A stretch of DNA of 64,000 nt from assembly GCA_958295465.1 (NCBI GenBank), contig OY282353.1:1736001-1800000 (forward strand), written 5' to 3'. The notes beneath the pieces are model-generated. The model did no database searches and was not told the DNA's origin. It saw nothing but the letters and a program-made list of their open reading frames with translations. Origin of the DNA: an uncultured Gammaproteobacteria bacterium. Its GTDB lineage: Bacteria > Pseudomonadota > Gammaproteobacteria > HK1. Each line of letters begins with the position of its first letter. Position 1 is the first letter of the stretch. Of the stretch, positions 8,597-16,997 are shown one piece after another. The position numbers were made by a program, and so were the translations under genes.

Positions 8597-9148
8597 GCCA
8601 TGACCGACGGCATGGATACGCCGTTCCCGGTACTGGAGCTCGAGCTCCTGCTCCTCCTCGGTGAGCAGGCTCGGATCGACCCGTGGATATTCGGCGAGCT
8701 CGCCGCTTTCGACGACGCATTCGAGCCGGTTGCGCGAACGCCTGCCCATCCGCCTCGCCGTCCGCCGGCGTCGCATCCTCCCGGTCGTCGAGGAGGGCCG
8801 GTTCGGATTCCCCGCCACCTGCCGAGGCGGGATCGATGCCGGACACATCGGGATCGACCGGGTGCAGCACACCCGTCGGATATCGATCCAGCGGGGACGT
8901 TCCCAGGCTGCCCTCGCCGGCCGGGCCGATGAGCTGCCGGCGCAACCAGGCGACGAGCTTCTTCCTGGCGTCGACGTACGTCACGGCCGGCTCGATACGG
9001 CAGGCAACGTTTCGTGCAGGGGTGGTGGACCGCGCATCATCGCCATGTGGAGGAGCTGGACGTTCGAAGGCGAACGGCGCATCCCGCGGTCCATCCCGGT
9101 CTTGAAGCCGCCCGCCTTCAAAGCCTGGACCATCAGGCCATGGTCGAT
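8597..9148 (-). pseudogene. Mosaic duplicate of drmA and vapB 5' regions
   Basis: Three blocks copy upstream sequence in the same order and orientation. 8597-8720 matches 6065-6188 (one difference seen). 8721-9097 matches 6593-6974 with a few per cent differences and an indel patch near 9040-9068. 9098-9148 matches 7702-7752 (vapB N-terminus). The 404 bases between the first two source blocks, and the bases between drmA and vapB, are missing. On the minus strand it still encodes the DrmA N-terminus (VTYVDARKKLVAWLRRQLIG) but then runs out of frame. Non-functional; it ends next to the 3' end of the demethylase gene. Confidence 0.9.
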
Positions 9149-9209
9149 AGCGCCACCCCACTCTTTTCCATCGATCGCAAACCGCCGAAAGGAAGCACGT
9201 CGCGCGGGA

Positions 9210-11645
9210 TCACCCCCGCAGCTTCTCGTTCCCCGGATCGTAGGGCGACTCGCCGATGACCGTCGCGCCGTGCATGGCGCCGAGGACGTCGATCTCCAGC
9301 GCCGTGCCGGGCTCGGCGAGGTCCGGGCGGACCATCGCCAGCGCGAGGGACTTCCCCACCCTGAACCCGTAGTTGCCGCCGGTCGCCCGCCCGGCCAGCT
9401 CGCCACCCGCGAACACCGGGTTGTTGCCGAGGGGGTCCGCGTCGGTCGCGTCGTGCACTTCGAGGGTCACGAGCCGGTTGGAGAACCCGCGCTCCATCCA
9501 CCGGTGCAGGGCGTCGCGGCCGATGAAGTCCCCCTTGTTCAGGTGCACGAACCGGCCCATGCCGGATTCCAGGGCCGCGTACTCGATGGACAGCTCCGTC
9601 CCCACCATCCGGTAGGACTTCTCGATCCGCATCGAATCCATGGCCCGGATCCCGAACGGCGCGAGCCCCAGGTCGCGACCTGCCTCCATGAGCGCGTCGA
9701 ACACGTGGTTCTGGTATTCGACGGGATGGTGCAGCTCCCATCCCAGCTCGCCCACGTAGTTCACCCGCAGCGTGAGACAGGGGGCGAGGCCCACGTCGAT
9801 CCACCGGCCGCTCAGCCACGGGAACGCCGCATTGGACAGATCCGCGTCCGTCACCCGCGCGAGCAGCGCCCGCGCCTTCGGGCCGGCGACGACCAGCACC
9901 CCGCGCTGGTTGGTGAGGTTCTCGAAGCGTACCGATCCGTCGCGCGGCGCGTGGCGGCGGATCCAGTCGTGGTCGAGGCGCTGGAAGGCGCCGGCGGAGA
10001 CGAGGTAGAAGCTCTCCTCCCCTTCGCGCCACACCGTGAACTCCGAGAGCACCCCGCCGCGGGTGTTGAGGGCGTGCACGAGGCGCACCGGACCGCTGCG
10101 GGCCGGCACGCGGTTCGCCACCAGCCGGTCGAGGAAGGACTCGGCCCCCGGCCCCGACACCTGGCACTTCGCGAACGCGGTCATGTCCAGCAGGCCGACG
10201 TTCGCGGCGACGTTGCGGCATTCGCGGCCGACGTGCTCGAACCAGCGCGAGCGCCGGAACGACCAGTCGTCCACCGGCTCCACCCCTTCCGGGGCGAACC
10301 AGTTCGCGCGCTCCCAGCCGAACTTCTGGCCGAAGACCGCGCCCAGCGCCTTCAGCCGGTCGTGGCAGGGCGCGGTGCGCAGCGGGCGGGCGGCGGGGCG
10401 CTCCTCGTCCGGGTAGTGGATGGTGAAGACGTTGGCGTAGGCTTCCTCGTTCTTCTTCACGAGGTAGGCCCGCGTCGCGTAATCGCCGAACCGCCGCGGG
10501 TCCACCCCCATCATGTCGATGGCCGGCTCGCCCTCCACGATCCACTCCGCGAGCTGGAAGCCCGCGCCCCCTGCCGCGGTGATGCCGAAGCTGTGGCCTT
10601 CGTTGAGCCAGAAGTTGTCGATGCCCCACGCGGGGCCGATGATGGGGCTGCCGTCCGGGGTATAGCAGATCGCCCCGTTGAAGACCTGCTTGACCCCCAC
10701 CTCGCCGAACGCCGGCACCCGGTTGATGGCCGCCTCGATATGCGGCTCCAGGCGCTCCAGATCCTCCTGGAACAGCTCGTACTCGCAGTCCTCGGCGGGG
10801 CCGTCCACGTAGCAGGCCGGGGCGCCCACCTCGTAGGGACCGAGGATCAGCCCGCCCCGCTCCTCGCGCAGGTACCACGAGCCGTCGGACTCGCGCAGCA
10901 CTCCCATCTCGGGCAGCCCCGCCGCGTGGCGGGCCTGGATCGCCGGATGCGGCTCGGTCACGATGTACTGGTGCTGCACCGGGATGACCGGGACCTCCAG
11001 GCCCACCATCGCCCCGGTGCGCCGGGCGAAGTTCCCGGTGGCGCTGACCACGTGCTCGCAGACGACGTCGCCCTGGTCGGTGTGCACGCGCCATTCGCCC
11101 CCCGAAGTGCGGGTGATCGCGGTCACCGTGGTGTTGCGGTAGAGCGCCGCGCCGCGGCGGCGCGCGCCGGTGGCCAGCGCCTGGGTCAGATCCGCCGGCT
11201 GCACGTACCCGTCCCCCGGATGGCGGATCGCCCCGACCAGGCCGTCGATGTTGCACAGCGGCCAGATCTCCCCGACCTCGCCGGGGGTCAGGAACTCGAC
11301 GTCCACCCCGATGGTGCGGGCCACGCCCGCGTACTGGTGGTACTCGTCCATCCGGTCGCGGTGCATCGCGAGCCGGATGTTGCCCACCAGCCGCAGCCCC
11401 ACGTCCTGCCCCGTCTCCGCCTCCAGCGTGCGGTACAGCTCGACGGAGGACTTGTGGATCTGGCCGACCGAATAGCTCATGTTGAACAGGGGGAGCAGCC
11501 CCGCGGCGTGCCAAGTGGAGCCGGAGGTCAGCTCCCGGCGCTCCATCAGCACCACGTCGGACCACCCCTTCCTCGCGAGGTGGTAGAGGGTGCCGGCCCC
11601 GACGACGCCGCCGCCGATGACGACGACACGGGCATGGGTCTTCAT
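9210..11645 (-). CDS. Dimethylglycine/sarcosine dehydrogenase-like FAD-folate enzyme
   Basis: 811 residues from ATG 11645 (AAGGAG just upstream). N-terminal FAD domain with Rossmann motif VVVIGGGVVGAGTLYHLA (about 6-23) and SGSTWHAAGLLP, whose His is the usual FAD attachment site in this family. A substrate domain follows, then a C-terminal GcvT-like aminomethyltransferase domain (from about residue 430: CRNVAANVGLLDMTAFAKCQ; ends with a typical GcvT_C barrel). Such enzymes oxidatively demethylate dimethylglycine, sarcosine or similar N-methyl compounds and hand the C1 unit to tetrahydrofolate. This fits the MetF and corrinoid genes further on. Exact substrate not determinable from sequence alone. 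Confidence 0.9.
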   Translation of the reverse strand: MKTHARVVVIGGGVVGAGTLYHLARKGWSDVVLMERRELTSGSTWHAAGLLPLFNMSYSVGQIHKSSVELYRTLEAETGQDVGLRLVGNIRLAMHRDRMDEYHQYAGVARTIGVDVEFLTPGEVGEIWPLCNIDGLVGAIRHPGDGYVQPADLTQALATGARRRGAALYRNTTVTAITRTSGGEWRVHTDQGDVVCEHVVSATGNFARRTGAMVGLEVPVIPVQHQYIVTEPHPAIQARHAAGLPEMGVLRESDGSWYLREERGGLILGPYEVGAPACYVDGPAEDCEYELFQEDLERLEPHIEAAINRVPAFGEVGVKQVFNGAICYTPDGSPIIGPAWGIDNFWLNEGHSFGITAAGGAGFQLAEWIVEGEPAIDMMGVDPRRFGDYATRAYLVKKNEEAYANVFTIHYPDEERPAARPLRTAPCHDRLKALGAVFGQKFGWERANWFAPEGVEPVDDWSFRRSRWFEHVGRECRNVAANVGLLDMTAFAKCQVSGPGAESFLDRLVANRVPARSGPVRLVHALNTRGGVLSEFTVWREGEESFYLVSAGAFQRLDHDWIRRHAPRDGSVRFENLTNQRGVLVVAGPKARALLARVTDADLSNAAFPWLSGRWIDVGLAPCLTLRVNYVGELGWELHHPVEYQNHVFDALMEAGRDLGLAPFGIRAMDSMRIEKSYRMVGTELSIEYAALESGMGRFVHLNKGDFIGRDALHRWMERGFSNRLVTLEVHDATDADPLGNNPVFAGGELAGRATGGNYGFRVGKSLALAMVRPDLAEPGTALEIDVLGAMHGATVIGESPYDPGNEKLRG

Positions 11646-11690
11646 GATGCGATCTCCTTGTCTCGATGACCATATCGTGTGGAACGAATT

Positions 11691-11700
11691 GTACATGTAC
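11691..11700. promoter_or_regulatory. GTACATGTAC palindrome upstream of demethylase
   Basis: Perfect 10-base palindrome 46 bases upstream of the demethylase start, in an AT-richer divergent promoter region shared with the toxin-antitoxin pair. Possible operator; no partner regulator identified. Confidence 0.3.
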
Positions 11701-11746
11701 GCATAAACCCATATTCTGGAACGGTGACAGTATCGGAGGTCATGAA

Positions 11747-11983
11747 ATGAGCAACGTCCGGTGGTCCGTTGTCGTGACCGAGGAAACGGATCGTGCCTTG
11801 CGTTCCTGGCTTGGCGCTACCGGCGCTCGGAAAGGTGGCCTGTCCCGCTTCGTCGGGGAAGCCGTGCAGGCACGGTTGTTCGAGTTGACGGTCGAGGATG
11901 CCAAGGAGCGGAATGGCGTTTACTCGCAAAGCGAGATTCTCGCTGCGATAGAGGAAGCCTTGGCCGCCGGCCAGTGCGAGTAG
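11747..11983 (+). CDS. Ribbon-helix-helix type antitoxin
   Basis: 78 residues from ATG 11747, with GGAGGT at 11735-11740 setting the start. MSNVRWSVVVTEETDRALRS followed by GGLSRFVGEAVQARLFEL is the strand-helix-helix pattern of small MetJ/Arc-type antitoxins. The C-terminal acidic part (GVYSQSEILAAIEEALAAG) would cover the toxin active site. It overlaps the PIN toxin start by 10 bases. Expected to neutralise that toxin and repress the pair. Confidence 0.82.
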   Translation: MSNVRWSVVVTEETDRALRSWLGATGARKGGLSRFVGEAVQARLFELTVEDAKERNGVYSQSEILAAIEEALAAGQCE

Positions 11984-12387
11984 TGCTCGACACGGGTGTC
12001 CTGATCGCGGCGCTGATTACCCGGGACACGCCACCGGATTGCATCTATCAGGCCTGGCGCAGGCGCCGTTTCGAATTGATCACGTCCGACTGGCAGTTGG
12101 AGGAGTTCCGCCGGGTGAGTCGATACCCACGTCTACGCCCGTACTTCAAGCCCGCCGACGCAGGTCGGATGGCGAACGGCCTGGGTTCCCGGAGCACGGT
12201 GTTGAAGGATTTACCTCGCGTTGACGTATCGAGCGACCCTGACGACAACCCGGTGCTCGCCATGGCGTCAACCGGCGCGGCACACTACCTTGTGACCGGG
12301 GACAAGCGAGATCTGCTGGCTCTTGAGCGCATGGGGAATACGCGCATCGTTTCCGCGCGGCAGTTTATCGACGAGCTCGGCGACTGA
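11974..12387 (+). CDS. PIN-domain toxin (COG1569-like)
   Basis: 137 residues from GTG 11974 (MRVVLDTGVLIAALITRD); a second GTG at 11983 is possible. PIN acidic residues: D in VVLDTGVL, E in DWQLEEFRRVSRYPRL, D in SSDPDDNPVLAMA and D in LVTGDKRDLLAL. The RYPRLRPYF segment and LVTGDKRDLL are characteristic of the PIN subgroup paired with RHH antitoxins. It probably acts as a ribonuclease toxin, co-translated with the antitoxin through the 10-base overlap. Confidence 0.88.
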   Translation: MRVVLDTGVLIAALITRDTPPDCIYQAWRRRRFELITSDWQLEEFRRVSRYPRLRPYFKPADAGRMANGLGSRSTVLKDLPRVDVSSDPDDNPVLAMASTGAAHYLVTGDKRDLLALERMGNTRIVSARQFIDELGD

Positions 12388-12577
12388 GCCCGATGGTTGC
12401 CACATCGGATGCGCCTGGAAGACGATCTCGGGCGAATCAGGGGCCGAAAACGCGGGCTGACGACTCATGCGGTACTGATCGGGACGCGGCGACCGTCCCT
12501 GGAGCCGGAGATCGATGCAGAATGAAATGGCCCTGCTGCACATGCGTGTCGGCCTTGCATCCGCCAGCCAGACATGC

Positions 12578-12606
12578 TACTGACTACCATTCAATGGTAG
12601 TCAGTA
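12578..12606. promoter_or_regulatory. 29-bp perfect palindrome before methyltransferase gene
   Basis: Arms TACTGACTACCATT and AATGGTAGTCAGTA are exact reverse complements around one central C. It ends 9 bases before the proposed ATG of the methyltransferase gene, so it would cover the ribosome site. A dimeric repressor or control-protein operator is likely. A transcription terminator is less likely, because there is no loop and no T-run. Confidence 0.7.
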
Positions 12607-12615
12607 CACAAATCG

Positions 12616-15288
12616 ATGCAGTGCTTCAAATCCGTCTATTTCGCCGACCACCCCGGCGGGGATGCCAAGCGGCGCAATCTGAAACTGGCGTTCGGCCCCA
12701 GCGATGCCGATCTGTTCAGGGCGATCAGTCCCCTCGCGAGCGAGGACATCCGGCGCCTTCTGGGATGTGGCACCTTCAGTCACCTCAAGACTCGTGCGGA
12801 GGCTGATGGAACGAGCCTGAACGCATACAGTTTGAAACGCCTCCGAAAAGCCGTGATGCGACCGGATTCCACCCAACTGGACCTCTTTCCCCAAAAGCGC
12901 CCGGAAGAATCGCCCTTCAACCCGATACAAGCGACGTATCGGGGAGGCATCGCCGAACCATTGCACGAATGGTACCCGTACCTGGAAGGCTACTCGCCTG
13001 ACTTCGTCAAGAACGTCCTCGGCGCGTTCGCTCCGGTCGCGACGCGCGTGCTCGACCCGTTCGCCGGAACCGGGACGACCCCGTTGACCGCGGCGTCAGC
13101 CGGTCGCAAGTGCTTCTACTGCGAGCTCAACCCCGTACTTCAGTTTCTGATCGAGGCCAAGACAAGGGTCCTCGCCATGCCCGAACGGGGCCGGCTGCGA
13201 CTGGCCGCCCGTGTTCAGAACCTGGCGGATCGCCTGGAATCGTCGCTCGCCGAACATGAACCCGATCGGCGCCTCATCGTGGCGTATGGTGAATCCTTCG
13301 GTGACAGTGAGTTTTTCCCGCCTGCTGCACTGGATGCCTGCCTCAAGCTGCGAAGCTGGCTCGACACGATCGGTTGCGAGGACCCCGAGGCGGCGTCGGT
13401 CGCCACGGTCGCGGCCGTGGCGGCGCTCGTGCCGTGCTCGAACATGATCCGGCGCGGCGATCTTCGCTTCCGCAAGGGGGCCGAATGCGAAGGTATCGTC
13501 GGCGATCTGACCGGTGAGGCCCGCGACAGGCTTCGCGCGATTGCGCGAGACATCACAAACCTGCAATCCGTCGATCACGCGCCGGTCCTGATCGCGGGCG
13601 ATGCCAAGCGCCTCAGCCATATCCCCGGTCTGGAAGTGGACGCGACCGTCACGTCACCCCCTTATCTGAACGGAACGAACTACTACCGAAACACCAAGAT
13701 CGAACTCTGGTTTCTACGAGCGCTGTCGTCCGCCGGCGATCTGACAACCTTCCGGCACCATACCGTCACGGCCGGCATCAACGACGTCACTGCCGGGAAG
13801 AGCGGGCCACCAGTCTCCCGGGCCGTCGAGCGGATAGTCCGATCGCTCGAGAAAAGCGCATACGATCGCCGCATTCCGCTGATGGTGTCGAGCTACTTCT
13901 CGGACATGCAGTTGATTTTCGATGGGCTGTTGCGCCACGCCAAGCCGTCGTCGCCGCTTCTCATGGACATCGGCGATTCTTCCTACGCCGGGGTCCGGGT
14001 GGACACGCCGGCGATTCTCGCGGATCTGCTGCGAGCGGACGGCTGGAAGGTTGACCGGGAGGTGACGTTGCGCCAGCGCCTCTCGCGCAACGGCCAGCCG
14101 TTGCGCCAAGTCCTCCTTGTCGCGACGGCGCCACCACGCACACGCCCGCCGCCTCGCGCCAAGGCGACGCGGCATCCGAGGTGGAATGCCTTCAAGCGCA
14201 ATCTACCCCACCAGCAAGGTGACTTCGCCAAGCGCAACTGGGGAAGCCCGCTACACTCGCTGTGCTCCTACCAGGGGAAACTGAAACCGTCGCTTGCGCA
14301 CCACCTGATAAAGACTTTCACAAGTCCTGGCGACCGCCTCCTGGATCCGTTTGGTGGTGTGGGAACCATTGCATTCGAAGCGGCGCTGCACGGCGTCACG
14401 GCATGGAGCTTCGACATCAGTCCGGTGGCGGTGCCTGTCGCGGCGGCAAAGCTCAATCCGGCGACGGCCGGTGAATGCATGACCGTGCTCGATGAGCTCA
14501 GGCACTTCATCCGGACACGACGCCCGACGAATGCGGAACGGAACGACGCCGGTTCGATCCGGTTCAATGGACCGCTTCCGGACTATTACCATCCGAAGAC
14601 ACTGGACGAGATTCTGCTGGCACGCCGTTTCTTCAAGGAAAACCCGCCAACAGGTCACGGAGCGGCGCTGGTCTTCGCGTGCCTGCTGCACATACTTCAC
14701 GGCAATCGGCCCTACGCACTGAGCCGCCGCTCGCATCCGATCACACCGTTCTCTCCCACCGGCGAGGCCGAATACAAGGAATTGGCGGTCAAGCTGGCGG
14801 AGAAGGTCCACCGGTCTCTGGCAGCGAAACGGCCGGATGCATTCACCGCGGGTTCATCCATGTTCCAGGACGCCACCGACCGCTGGCCGCAAGGCATCGA
14901 CCAACTGGATGCGGTGATCACGTCGCCGCCGTTCTACGACAGCACTCGTTTTCACTTGGCGAACTGGATTCGCTTGTGGTTCGCGGGCTGGACAAGCGCG
15001 GACTTCAGGGAACGCCCGCTGGCGTTTGTGGATGAACGCCAGAAACGAAGCTTCAGCGTCTACGAGCCGATCGTTCGACAGGCCCGCGAGCGGCTGAAAC
15101 ATGGTGGTGTCTGTGTCTTCCATCTCGGCAAGAGCCGGAAATGCGACATGGCCGGCGAAGTTGCCGGGGTCGCCCGGCCCTGGTTTCGCAACGTCGAAAT
15201 CTTCGCGGAGAACGTCGCCCATTGCGAATCGCACGGCATCAGGGACAAGGGAACCGTCGTCGAGCACACGTACCTTCTGATGAGTTAG
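12616..15288 (+). CDS. Two-domain DNA methyltransferase
   Basis: 890 residues from ATG 12616; an in-frame ATG at 12856 (MRPDSTQLDLFPQ) would remove an 80-residue N-terminal segment and is a real alternative. Two Rossmann methyltransferase halves are visible. The first has LDPFAGTGTTPLTAA (SAM motif) and VTSPPYLNGTNYYRN (catalytic SPPY). The second has LLDPFGGVGTIAFEAA and VITSPPFYDSTRFHL. SPPY/SPPF boxes mark N4-cytosine or N6-adenine methylation; a tandem pair could modify the two strands of an asymmetric site. It runs convergently with the HNH gene, the stops being 7 bases apart, suggesting a restriction-modification pair. Confidence 0.88.
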   Translation: MQCFKSVYFADHPGGDAKRRNLKLAFGPSDADLFRAISPLASEDIRRLLGCGTFSHLKTRAEADGTSLNAYSLKRLRKAVMRPDSTQLDLFPQKRPEESPFNPIQATYRGGIAEPLHEWYPYLEGYSPDFVKNVLGAFAPVATRVLDPFAGTGTTPLTAASAGRKCFYCELNPVLQFLIEAKTRVLAMPERGRLRLAARVQNLADRLESSLAEHEPDRRLIVAYGESFGDSEFFPPAALDACLKLRSWLDTIGCEDPEAASVATVAAVAALVPCSNMIRRGDLRFRKGAECEGIVGDLTGEARDRLRAIARDITNLQSVDHAPVLIAGDAKRLSHIPGLEVDATVTSPPYLNGTNYYRNTKIELWFLRALSSAGDLTTFRHHTVTAGINDVTAGKSGPPVSRAVERIVRSLEKSAYDRRIPLMVSSYFSDMQLIFDGLLRHAKPSSPLLMDIGDSSYAGVRVDTPAILADLLRADGWKVDREVTLRQRLSRNGQPLRQVLLVATAPPRTRPPPRAKATRHPRWNAFKRNLPHQQGDFAKRNWGSPLHSLCSYQGKLKPSLAHHLIKTFTSPGDRLLDPFGGVGTIAFEAALHGVTAWSFDISPVAVPVAAAKLNPATAGECMTVLDELRHFIRTRRPTNAERNDAGSIRFNGPLPDYYHPKTLDEILLARRFFKENPPTGHGAALVFACLLHILHGNRPYALSRRSHPITPFSPTGEAEYKELAVKLAEKVHRSLAAKRPDAFTAGSSMFQDATDRWPQGIDQLDAVITSPPFYDSTRFHLANWIRLWFAGWTSADFRERPLAFVDERQKRSFSVYEPIVRQARERLKHGGVCVFHLGKSRKCDMAGEVAGVARPWFRNVEIFAENVAHCESHGIRDKGTVVEHTYLLMS

Positions 15289-15295
15289 GCGGCGT

Positions 15296-16366
15296 TCACT
15301 CCGCCGGTTCGTCCGGCTCCAGCAGGTAGCCGGGAACATGACTGGCTCCCTCGAAGATATCGGCCTCCGTGTACTCCAGAATCATGCCGCGTACTCTCCT
15401 GACCTCCTCGGGATATGGGATCCATTCATCGATGAAAGTGTCAGGATCGGCGAGTATCTCCTCAACGGCGGCCTCGTTGATACACGGTGGACCGGACAAC
15501 AGAGCGTGGTGATAGCCTGTCAACCGCGCCAGGGTTCTCAGCTTCGGGTCGTCATAGAAAGCCGAAGGCCACAGATCATGCTTCACGTTGTTACAGATCG
15601 GGCAAAGCAGGGTTGCGTTGCCGGTGCTGAGCGGCCACAGCAACCGGGCGGGCAGCGTATGATCCAGATGGAAGTTCTTCTGGCCAGCTACCGTGTAATG
15701 CAGATCACGACTGCACTTGAAGCACCTGCCGCCGAACTTGTCGAAAATTGCCTTGCTGTCGATCCTCCCGGTTTCACCGGCCAATCGTTTGTAGAGACGA
15801 CGACGCTGTGCCGCTTCGCGATGTTGATCGGTGACGCGAGATTGGTTCTTGATTCCGTTATAGATGGTTTTGCAGAGCCGGCATTCTCCCTGGCGGCCAG
15901 ACTGTCGTGAACCATGCTTGTCGAAAAGCTCCAGTGGCTTCCGTGCGTAGCACAACAGGCAGTATTTCAACCGCTGTGCCTCACGGACGTAATCATCGTG
16001 GAGGACGACGAATTCACCCTCTTCGATCACCTTGCCTTCCTGCCGGTGGATCAGCCGGTAATCGAAAAACTTCGTCTCACCACCGGCTTCATGGGCGAAT
16101 TCGCACGCGGGACAGACGATCTCGAAATCCGGCCCGGCCTCGTCTTCACGAATGACGATGAACTCTTGACAGCCGCCGCTCAAGCACTGAAATCCTCTGA
16201 ATACGACATCGCCCATGCCATGAACATGGGACGGCCGTTGCTGTCCTTCCTTTTCGACCTTTGTGTACGGCGTTCGACGTACCATGTAAACGGCTCCGAA
16301 GAATGCCTTGCGATCCGCCTCATTCCACGCACGGGGCGGCGGCGCCTGCATCGCAGGTCTCGTCAT
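15296..16366 (-). CDS. HNH endonuclease with Zn-binding Cys motifs
   Basis: About 356 residues from ATG 16366 (MTRPAMQAPPPRAWNEADRK); ATG 16351 is also possible. N-terminal Cys clusters (FQCLSGGCQEF, IVCPACEFAHEAGG, KYCLLCYARKPLELF, GECRLCKTIYNG) precede a classic HNH core: CFKCSRDLHY, FHLDHTLPARLLWPLS, TLLCPICNNVKHD. HNH enzymes nick or cleave DNA using one metal ion. Its neighbour on the opposite strand is the two-domain methyltransferase, so it is the likely cognate restriction enzyme. Its start lies inside the 3' end of the truncated hsdS frame, so it probably arrived at or after the event that cut hsdS short. Confidence 0.85.
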   Translation of the reverse strand: MTRPAMQAPPPRAWNEADRKAFFGAVYMVRRTPYTKVEKEGQQRPSHVHGMGDVVFRGFQCLSGGCQEFIVIREDEAGPDFEIVCPACEFAHEAGGETKFFDYRLIHRQEGKVIEEGEFVVLHDDYVREAQRLKYCLLCYARKPLELFDKHGSRQSGRQGECRLCKTIYNGIKNQSRVTDQHREAAQRRRLYKRLAGETGRIDSKAIFDKFGGRCFKCSRDLHYTVAGQKNFHLDHTLPARLLWPLSTGNATLLCPICNNVKHDLWPSAFYDDPKLRTLARLTGYHHALLSGPPCINEAAVEEILADPDTFIDEWIPYPEEVRRVRGMILEYTEADIFEGASHVPGYLLEPDEPAE

Positions 16367-16997
16367 CGAGCGCAATGTCGGGACGTTCGTTCACCGTCTC
16401 GACCGCTGCCGCCTCGCTCGACCGAAGCACGAATTCGGTGCGGGCGAAGCCCTGATTGGTGCTGAGTGGATTTGCCGCGATCCCGACATGCCCGATCGGC
16501 GCCCGACTCGAAAACAGGACCGAGCCTGCCGGCAACAACTGTGCGGAGGAACGTTTGAGTCCTTCCGAAGTAATATCCCGATTGCCGCAGGAGATGTAAC
16601 GAGAGCCTTGCGACCGTATATCCGCCGGGGTCAGCCAGGGAATGTCGCTTCCGTCTGCCCAATAGGAACGCTCACCACTTTTCGGAGTACCGCCTCCGAC
16701 TATGGCTCCCACGTCACCCAAGCGAATCCACGTCCAGGTTGCAGGAACCTCGAAAGATTCTTGTGTGACGCACATCCCGCACGGATGCCGGGGTTTCGCG
16801 ATGATTTCGTCTGCCAGGAATCGTTTTTTACCCTCTTTCAATCGGCGAAGCAGGAATCTTGCCGGCTCATCTTCAGGAGCCTGTGGGACAAGTCGGCCCC
16901 GCACGGCAAGCTGGAGCACGAACTCCCGCAGCCGCGCGATACCGTTCGGCGCCTCCGCGATCGTGTCGAAATTCGCGATGAAGTCGCGGGGGGTCAT
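16320..16997 (-). pseudogene. hsdS: Truncated type I specificity subunit (HsdS)
   Basis: 225 residues; ATG overlaps the hsdM stop (ATGA). The N-terminal conserved helix region (IARLREFVLQLAVRGRLVPQ) and most of the first target-recognition domain are present (WTWIRLGDVGAIVGGGTPKS, IPWLTPADIRSQGS, GSVLFSSRAPIGHVGIAA, LSTNQGFARTEFV). After that the frame ends in an unrelated tail. A complete HsdS is roughly 400-600 residues with a second recognition domain and two long helices, which are absent here. It may be dead, or might act as a half-subunit dimer, but the central helix needed for that also seems lost. Confidence 0.85.

Noticed and set aside
8661..11669. 1002-codon plus-strand open frame opposite the demethylase gene
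   Set aside because: Composition is Arg/Ala/Gly/Pro-rich without domains, and it is exactly opposite a gene with clear FAD and GcvT motifs; an artefact of high GC.
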